A stretch of DNA of 64,000 bases from Phoronis australis (Eukaryota; Phoronida; Phoronidae), in assembly GCA_002633005.1 (NCBI GenBank), contig NMRA01000352.1, positions 162,905-226,904 on the forward strand, read 5' to 3'. This document shows positions 58,601-64,000 of this stretch, one piece after another. How positions within the stretch are numbered: the stretch's first letter is position 1; every line of letters starts with the position of its first letter. A program made the position numbers and the translations under genes. The notes beneath the pieces were generated by a model. That model made no database searches and was not told where the DNA came from. It was given only the letters and a program-made list of their open reading frames with translations.

Positions 58601-60531
58601 CATTGATACGCCGGGTGGGCGCTGTTTCAGTATTTTTCATTCTTTTAACGGTCAGTGAGCACATGACTTACAATGAGTAGAGATAGAACGTACAGAACCA
58701 ACTATGCCTTTTGCCCTAATCTTGCTCCTGGAAAAATTTACATAACTTTATTTGACGGAGAATTTCAAAGACCGCAACTCAGATAAGATGTTCGCTAGGC
58801 TCAATTTTGAAAACCAACCCACTATTCTACTTAATGTTCAGAGATTAAATGTTGCCGATTTGGTTTCATGCAATCATATCTATATTCATAAAATATGAAC
58901 AAATCTAGTACAAAATTAATCAATCCAGACAATTGTGTATAATAAATGTTTGAAGAAAAGAAATACTGTTTGATTGACTTAAACTATTTAATTACACTTC
59001 CCAGTGAAACAACACTTTCAATAGGACAACAAACAAAAATATCAAAATTAAGTTGTAAACTAAATACAAGTCATGTGCCTGCAGAACTCTAGGCCTAGCA
59101 TTCACAAGATTCTTGCCTACATTACATGAGTAAGGCAGCTGAGAATATTAAATAATAATAATAATAAATGGATTGGCTTACATCCAGAGAATCACAATCC
59201 AGCATGGTTTTACTCATGGTTGGTACATAAACCTTTGCGCCTAATAGGGGATATAGGTGCAGCTTCAAATACAAAATACAGACACCTGAGCCTACATATG
59301 CGCAACAGTACTCGAAACATTTGAACATTCTTTGAAGACAAACAGCAAGTCAATGACGTCAGTAAGTAATGTTCATTTTATGTACATCAGTGTGAAACAA
59401 CAATCGAAACAGTTGCACACCTGAACATACAAAATGTGACAGATTATGTACAAAACGGAGAGGTCTATGTACAGAAACTAAATGAACATCAAAGACTTCT
59501 CAAGGCACAAATGGCTCAATTTGACAATTGTATTCACAGTTTCGGTTCAAGCCACTTTAAAGTATCATACAGCCCTTTAAAGATCAAACTAATATAAAAT
59601 CAGAAACTTCAAACTTGAATCCATCACAACCACAGCTACTGAGGCAATTAATGAACTTTTTCCTCCAAGTTCTTCCATATAAGTAGGAATATGGTAAATA
59701 CTCAGACACATTAAACCGATACCAAACCCGGTTTTGGCCTATAAACAGATAATAAAAATGACTTTCCCATCCAGTTCTCTGAAACAAAATAATGCTTTGT
59801 CAGCCTCGACAACCCTCAATGGTTTGAAGGAAAATTTGAAAACTTGCTAAACGAGCAAGCGTGACCTACGCAGTTTAGTGATTTACATGGCAAAGGTCGG
59901 AAAAGAACACCCACCAAGGACAATAATGTCCAATCTGAGACATAGGGAGTACAAGTTTTTAGCTGATTCCTGCCTTTAACTTGGAAGATTGACGCAAATG
60001 AATCTTTAGCATGTGACAGAACGAGGATTGGTGGAAATGATCAAAACAGGGTTGGCATCTTTTTAAGCAACACACACATTAAAGGGATCAAAAGATACAA
60101 AACCACAATTTTCAAGCATGGCACCGCATGGAAATTTTACTTACAAGTCACCATTCTAACGTGTTTGTAAAAGCATTCATTGCAAGTTAAAAGTACACAG
60201 TGTATGTTATGAAAAATTTGACAATTTGTTTGCTGTGGCTGTAAAGTTAACATAAGAGTAGCAGAAAGTAACACCAACTAGATGCTCTGCTGATATATTC
60301 TTGTTCTCACTTCATGTGAAAAGTGATAGGTGGCCCTAGAAGTCTTTAATAGGTCATTAGTTCAATTCAGGTATCAACCATAATTATACATTGAAACATC
60401 AGACCATAAACATCAGAACTGTAAAACAGGACAGCGCACAACAGCAAAATCCTCGAAAGTTTTGTTCTGAACATGACGGCCAGCCTATCAGCTCAAAGAA
60501 GAATATTCAAATGAATGCAGGATTCACCTAC
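58601..60531. other. Intergenic, nothing recognised
   Basis: AT-rich with an (AAT)n run near 59148-59165. No coding potential that I trust. Confidence 0.4.
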
Positions 60532-60597
60532 AGGGGTCCTGCACTTTGAGAATAACAGGCTTATAATTGGTTCTCAATATCTGTGACCCCTACAAGT
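60532..60597. repeat. Short foldback-family hairpin
   Basis: caggggtcctgcactttgag and aataacagg face ttggttctcaatatctgtga and cccctac. This is the smallest member of the GAGAACCAGTT family in the window. Confidence 0.5.
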
Positions 60598-61231
60598 GAC
60601 TATTGCCCTGATGAACACCACACTCAAATTGTGAGAAAACCTGTCAATGATCTCTCTTTCATGAGTAAACATAACTTGCTACTGGTGTTAAAGGTACATT
60701 ATTCTATAATTTTGCACCTAAATTTTTGGAATGATCATTTGTGCCAACTTTGAACGCCGTGAAATAGAGTGTGATCAATTGGCTAATTTCCATTTTCGCC
60801 AATTCTTCAATGAGGTGTCATCCTTCCTGGAGGTGGTGTGCAGTACATTGCAAATTACGAGAAGCAGTTTCAGTTCTGTGAAAGTCTTTGGTATTTTTTA
60901 CCTTCAATTCAAATGTCTAAGAAGTTTGCTTTACCTCCAGATTTCTAGCAATTTCAAAAAAACAAAAAATAAACGGTGAGCGATAAGAACCAGCGAGCCA
61001 TACAAGAGTACCATTTAGAAGTTGAAGACAGATTTTTCATTGATTCAGAAACCGGAAAGTGATGTCAGTACATGACACGGAATGTTTCTTTTAAAATCCA
61101 AAACCGTTGCTTTGGTTCATGTTTGGGAGGAATCCTTTGATTTGTTTCGTTATGTCAAGCTCATTAAAATGATGAACAGAACGAAGTTGGATAATTGAGT
61201 TGACAGAAAGATTCAAGACTGAAAACGTGGA

Positions 61232-61237
61232 TTTATT
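61232..61237 (-). promoter_or_regulatory. Candidate poly(A) signal AATAAA of PEN-2
   Basis: The minus strand reads AATAAA about 385 bases below the PEN-2 stop. It is the nearest such motif I found. Confidence 0.4.
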
Positions 61238-61621
61238 TCAGTTTTTGCACTTTGAACTTTGACCTTGTCCTAATTAGCTTAGCTTTGAACATTCAAAACT
61301 GACAGGTAGGTTTCACTAGCTTAAAGCCAATTTTCAAAAAACGCTTCGGCAGTCTGGCTGTGAGATGACTGCCAATAAGAGTTTTCTGTGAACTGAAAAT
61401 GCAGATATTCCTTGCTTCGTCAATTTTTAAACCAGGGCAATTCCTAGTTATATCTTGATGTTTAGTCATCTACAGCTACCACCCATCAAGCTGCTAGAAA
61501 TTTGAAGTAAGAGCATAATGACCTACTGCCAAGAATTCAAATTTAGTTATTTTAGAGCACCAAAAGATCTTTTTGCAAAAAGGTTGGGGAGTGCCAGACG
61601 GAGGTCTGCTAGCTGCGTCAT

Positions 61622-61761
61622 TTAGGGCTTGCCAATTGGCAGTGTGTACGACATGGCATCAGCTGTGGCACCCCACTGTATCCTGTGTGTGAGGAATACA
61701 GCCAGCCAAGCACAGAACACAGCAGTCCATATAACAGCACCAGCGAAGGAGTACATCCAAT
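61622..61761 (-). CDS. PSENEN: PEN-2 exon 2
   Basis: 140 bp, acceptor ttctgttgcag, stop TAA at 61622-61624. It completes Tyr56 (T + AT) and encodes [11 protein letters not shown], the second hydrophobic segment and the C-terminal tail. Confidence 0.95.
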
Positions 61762-63563
61762 CTGCAACAGAATGAATATCCAAATGTGCTAGATCATAAA
61801 GTCAAAGTGAACACAAAATTAGAATCACATCTCCTAATTACTTACAGTAGGCCTACAAGATAAAAGGATTCAGACAAAATAATGTTTCCTGTCATGACCA
61901 CTAATTTGCATCACAGCAAAATTGACTGGCAAAAATGATTATGAGGACAAAACTATAGTAACAAAATGGCTTAGCCAATTACTGGCTTTAACTTCTCGTG
62001 ACGATGAATTTGGCTACTACCCAGCTGCCATGACTTGGAATTCTGGGTTATTTTGTCTAAGATATTTTTGATGTGTGGAGGATATTTATTACGTAAACCA
62101 CAACTACGGAACGAACATCAGTGTGATGTTTTTTAAAAACATACAAGTGCATACAAAAGACAAATATGAAATTTCGACTATCGTCAGCTAGAACACATTA
62201 AAAATATGTTGAGACAGAACCAAACAGGCCTTTTCACAAGAGCTGAAAGAAAGGTCTCTTTGTCAGAATTTAAAATGTTAGCTGTCATGGATTGTGCCAA
62301 GAACAAGAATTATGTGGGTAATGTAAAGTTAGTTCTCAAAGTCATGTACGTTTATGAAGACCAATGAAAGTCTCGAGATGAGACCGAGAGACTGAAAGTT
62401 AAAGTTCAAAAACTTACATGACTCCGATAGGTAACTTTCGATTACCCATATTCTAACGCAGTCGGTGATATGAACATTCATTCTATTAACAATCATATGG
62501 TTGACTTATTAAATGGAGCCCTCCTTGACAGAGCAGCAGTGGATCACAAAAAAGTAGGGAAGCTAAAGCAGAGGCCTAACGCTATGAATAGATATGAAAG
62601 TGGTCTCTAACTCAGTCTGGTGTACAGCGCAAGGTTTTCCAGGCCACATGTCAGGAAAACTCAACATCACTGAGCAAAATGTCGGCCAAAGGGCACTGAA
62701 ATAATTTGAGCTAACTTTTGCCTAATTTCTCGCAGGAAAACTAAAAAGAGCCATGGTTAATGGTTTCCTTGAAGGAGAGACAGATGCAAAAAACAGTGTG
62801 CCACTAGGGGGCACAGCATTCTCCCACTCCGTTTCAAGCAAATTCTGTTCAATCCTTCCTATGAACACATTTGCCAAATTCTATGAAGATCCATTGATCA
62901 CAGAACTCAGCAGGTACTGAAGTACAAGAAAACTAAACGTGCCACAAGGAGGCGCTATACTAGTCAGATCCATCCACAAATCAATGCCAGCCATGCTCTC
63001 CTCAACAGAAACACATAACCCCAAGCTTCATGTGGACCCAATAAGGAACATGGTAGGTAGTAGCATAAAATCAAGCAAAAAAAAACTGCCACTGACTAGA
63101 GGCACCACAGTTGACAGATTTGTCTGAAAATGGATAGCAGCCAATAAAAACACAGCTCCCACCTTTCATGGTTCTTCAAACAATTTTGTGGATATGAAGC
63201 TGGATGGCAAAAAATAGACACAAAAGTAATAAAAAACAGCAACCAGGGAGATCACACCCACCCAAAACTTTTAACAGACTTCATTGCCTCCTTGATTGAA
63301 ACTCGTTTAATTTTGGATTTCAAGGACATGCCTAACTCAAAATAGAATCCAAAGACCATAAAATGGTTAAAAGGTGCACGGCTTGGATTGAACTCACATT
63401 TCTTAATCTGTAACTGCTGCTCAAATGCAGGTTTCCTGAAGGCTTCGTTGAAAAACCACACACAGTTAATGACCCACATAAAAGGGAGAAGCGCACAGCC
63501 TCCAAGGAAATACTTCCTGCATAGATCCAGTTTGTCCTCATCTTTAACCTTGCGCAGATCCAT
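61622..63563 (-). CDS. PSENEN: Gamma-secretase subunit PEN-2, two exons, 101 aa
   Basis: Presenilin enhancer 2 is the small membrane subunit needed for presenilin endoproteolysis and gamma-secretase activity (Notch and APP cleavage). The CDS joins 63398-63563 to 61622-61761 (306 bp, 101 aa plus stop, the same length as the human protein). N-terminal [19 protein letters not shown] leads into the first hydrophobic segment (about residues 20-38, W-V-I-N-C-V-W-F-F). A hydrophilic turn follows ([11 protein letters not shown]), then a second hydrophobic segment (about 61-80) and the tail [12 protein letters not shown]. The tail corresponds to the D-Y-L-S-F region of vertebrates but keeps only D90 and S93. 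The ATG was chosen by alignment and lies 17 bases or fewer after a possible acceptor. Confidence 0.96.
61762..63397. other. PEN-2 intron with CTCF-motif-like repeat
   Basis: Contains two units (about 62795-62935 and 62936-63130) of the dispersed repeat carrying ccactagggggcac and gccacaaggaggcgct. No exon seen. Confidence 0.55.
62795..63130. repeat. Dispersed repeat units with CCACTAGGGGGCAC motif
   Basis: Each unit starts with a gtgccac(t/a)aggggg-like core. A few tens of bases later comes aacacatttgccaaattcta with tgaagatccattgatcacag. Related units are at 40855-41060, 44725-45070 and 45857 onward. The plus-strand open frame at 62939 lies within this repeat. Confidence 0.6.
63398..63563 (-). 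CDS. PSENEN: PEN-2 exon 1 (start codon)
   Basis: 166 bp, donor GTGAGT at 63392-63397. It encodes residues 1-55 and one base of Tyr56. Reading through the donor gives a longer open frame that is not the real protein. Confidence 0.95.
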
Positions 63564-63629
63564 GGCTACCTGTTACATTGTAAACATGAACAAATTCAAG
63601 TGACATTGTTGCACATGATCTTAGAATCC

Positions 63630-64000
63630 TGCTTAATCTCAAGATCGTGTATCCCTGAACTTGGAATTGAGTATTCATAAAGGCAGTAGATTGAATTTTT
63701 TTGTACAGAGTAAAGAATGTTTGTGATTATTGGCCTCACGATCACCCATTTGCTCCTTTATCGTAACTTGTGTCGTAGAACTGAAAGGATCTGTGACTGG
63801 TTAACTCGAATATCGCTTGGTGAATAAGATCGCCAATAGTTGAAAAAAAGTTGGCGAAAATTTCTAATATTTTACTAAAATGTAATTGCATTTAGTGCAG
63901 GGCAAATTTTCATCAACGTGAATGTGATTTTATCAACACGAACGTGATTTGATTGACCTTGTCAAGTTTGCTCGTGTATTCCAAGTTCTCGTATATGTGA
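63630..64000. mobile_element. Inverted-repeat element, cut by window end
   Basis: cctgcttaatctcaagatcg, tgtatccctgaacttggaat at the left matches the 55853 element. The last 23 bases of the window (attccaagttctcgtatatg then tga) read as the start of the opposite arm, so the element extends past base 64000. Confidence 0.6.

Noticed and set aside
63252-63397. Extending PEN-2 exon 1 through to the downstream stop at 63252
   Set aside because: A consensus GTGAGT donor at 63392-63397 and a phase-matched exon 2 encoding the conserved second half of PEN-2 show the read-through is intronic.
1-64000. CRISPR array or bacterial operon
   Set aside because: No repeat-spacer pattern with unique spacers exists; the tandem arrays have no spacers, and genes are intron-containing animal genes.

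Overview
The window is nuclear DNA from an animal, most likely a marine invertebrate. Genes are split by GT-AG introns, non-coding DNA is AT-rich and full of short inverted-repeat elements and minisatellites, and the recognisable proteins are metazoan: a cysteine-string protein, a multi-LIM muscle protein and the gamma-secretase subunit PEN-2. I cannot name the phylum from the sequence. No bacterial, organellar or CRISPR features are seen.

All four gene models lie on the minus strand. (1) 27988 down to 5477: a complete DNAJC5/cysteine-string protein gene, six coding exons, 228 codons, every splice phase consistent. (2) 46121 down to 33919: a CSRP/Mlp84B-like protein with four LIM domains, nine coding exons, 408 codons (406 if a GC donor is used at the first junction). 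(3) 52338 down to 51151: an intronless ORF for an unrecognised protein with a strongly histidine-rich tail. (4) 63563 down to 61622: a complete two-exon PEN-2 gene, 101 codons. No functional link between the neighbours is evident.

The most striking structure is a duplication of about 6-7.5 kb inside the DNAJC5 gene (13747-21240 versus 21743-27845). It carries a second copy of the 82-bp exon that starts the J domain, and both copies encode the same amino acids. The second copy begins at the base right after a lone N (21742). This points to two divergent haplotypes joined end to end in the assembly, although a recent real tandem duplication cannot be excluded.

The rest is repeats. Base 1 lies inside the C-terminal GIY-YIG endonuclease domain of a Penelope-like retroelement. 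There is a small hAT-type element with 8-bp target duplications (7789-7944), a TTAA-flanked piggyBac-like element (42171-43850) in a LIM-gene intron, a family of hairpin elements sharing GAGAACCAGTT arms, and a six-unit satellite of about 175 bp with an internal hairpin (29225-30235). An inverted-repeat family with CTTAATCTCAAGATCGTGT ends includes a copy cut by the window end. Several dispersed families of longer units are present, one of which carries motifs resembling CTCF sites. Exon coordinates were derived by hand from translation, splice consensus and phase bookkeeping; repeat boundaries are approximate.
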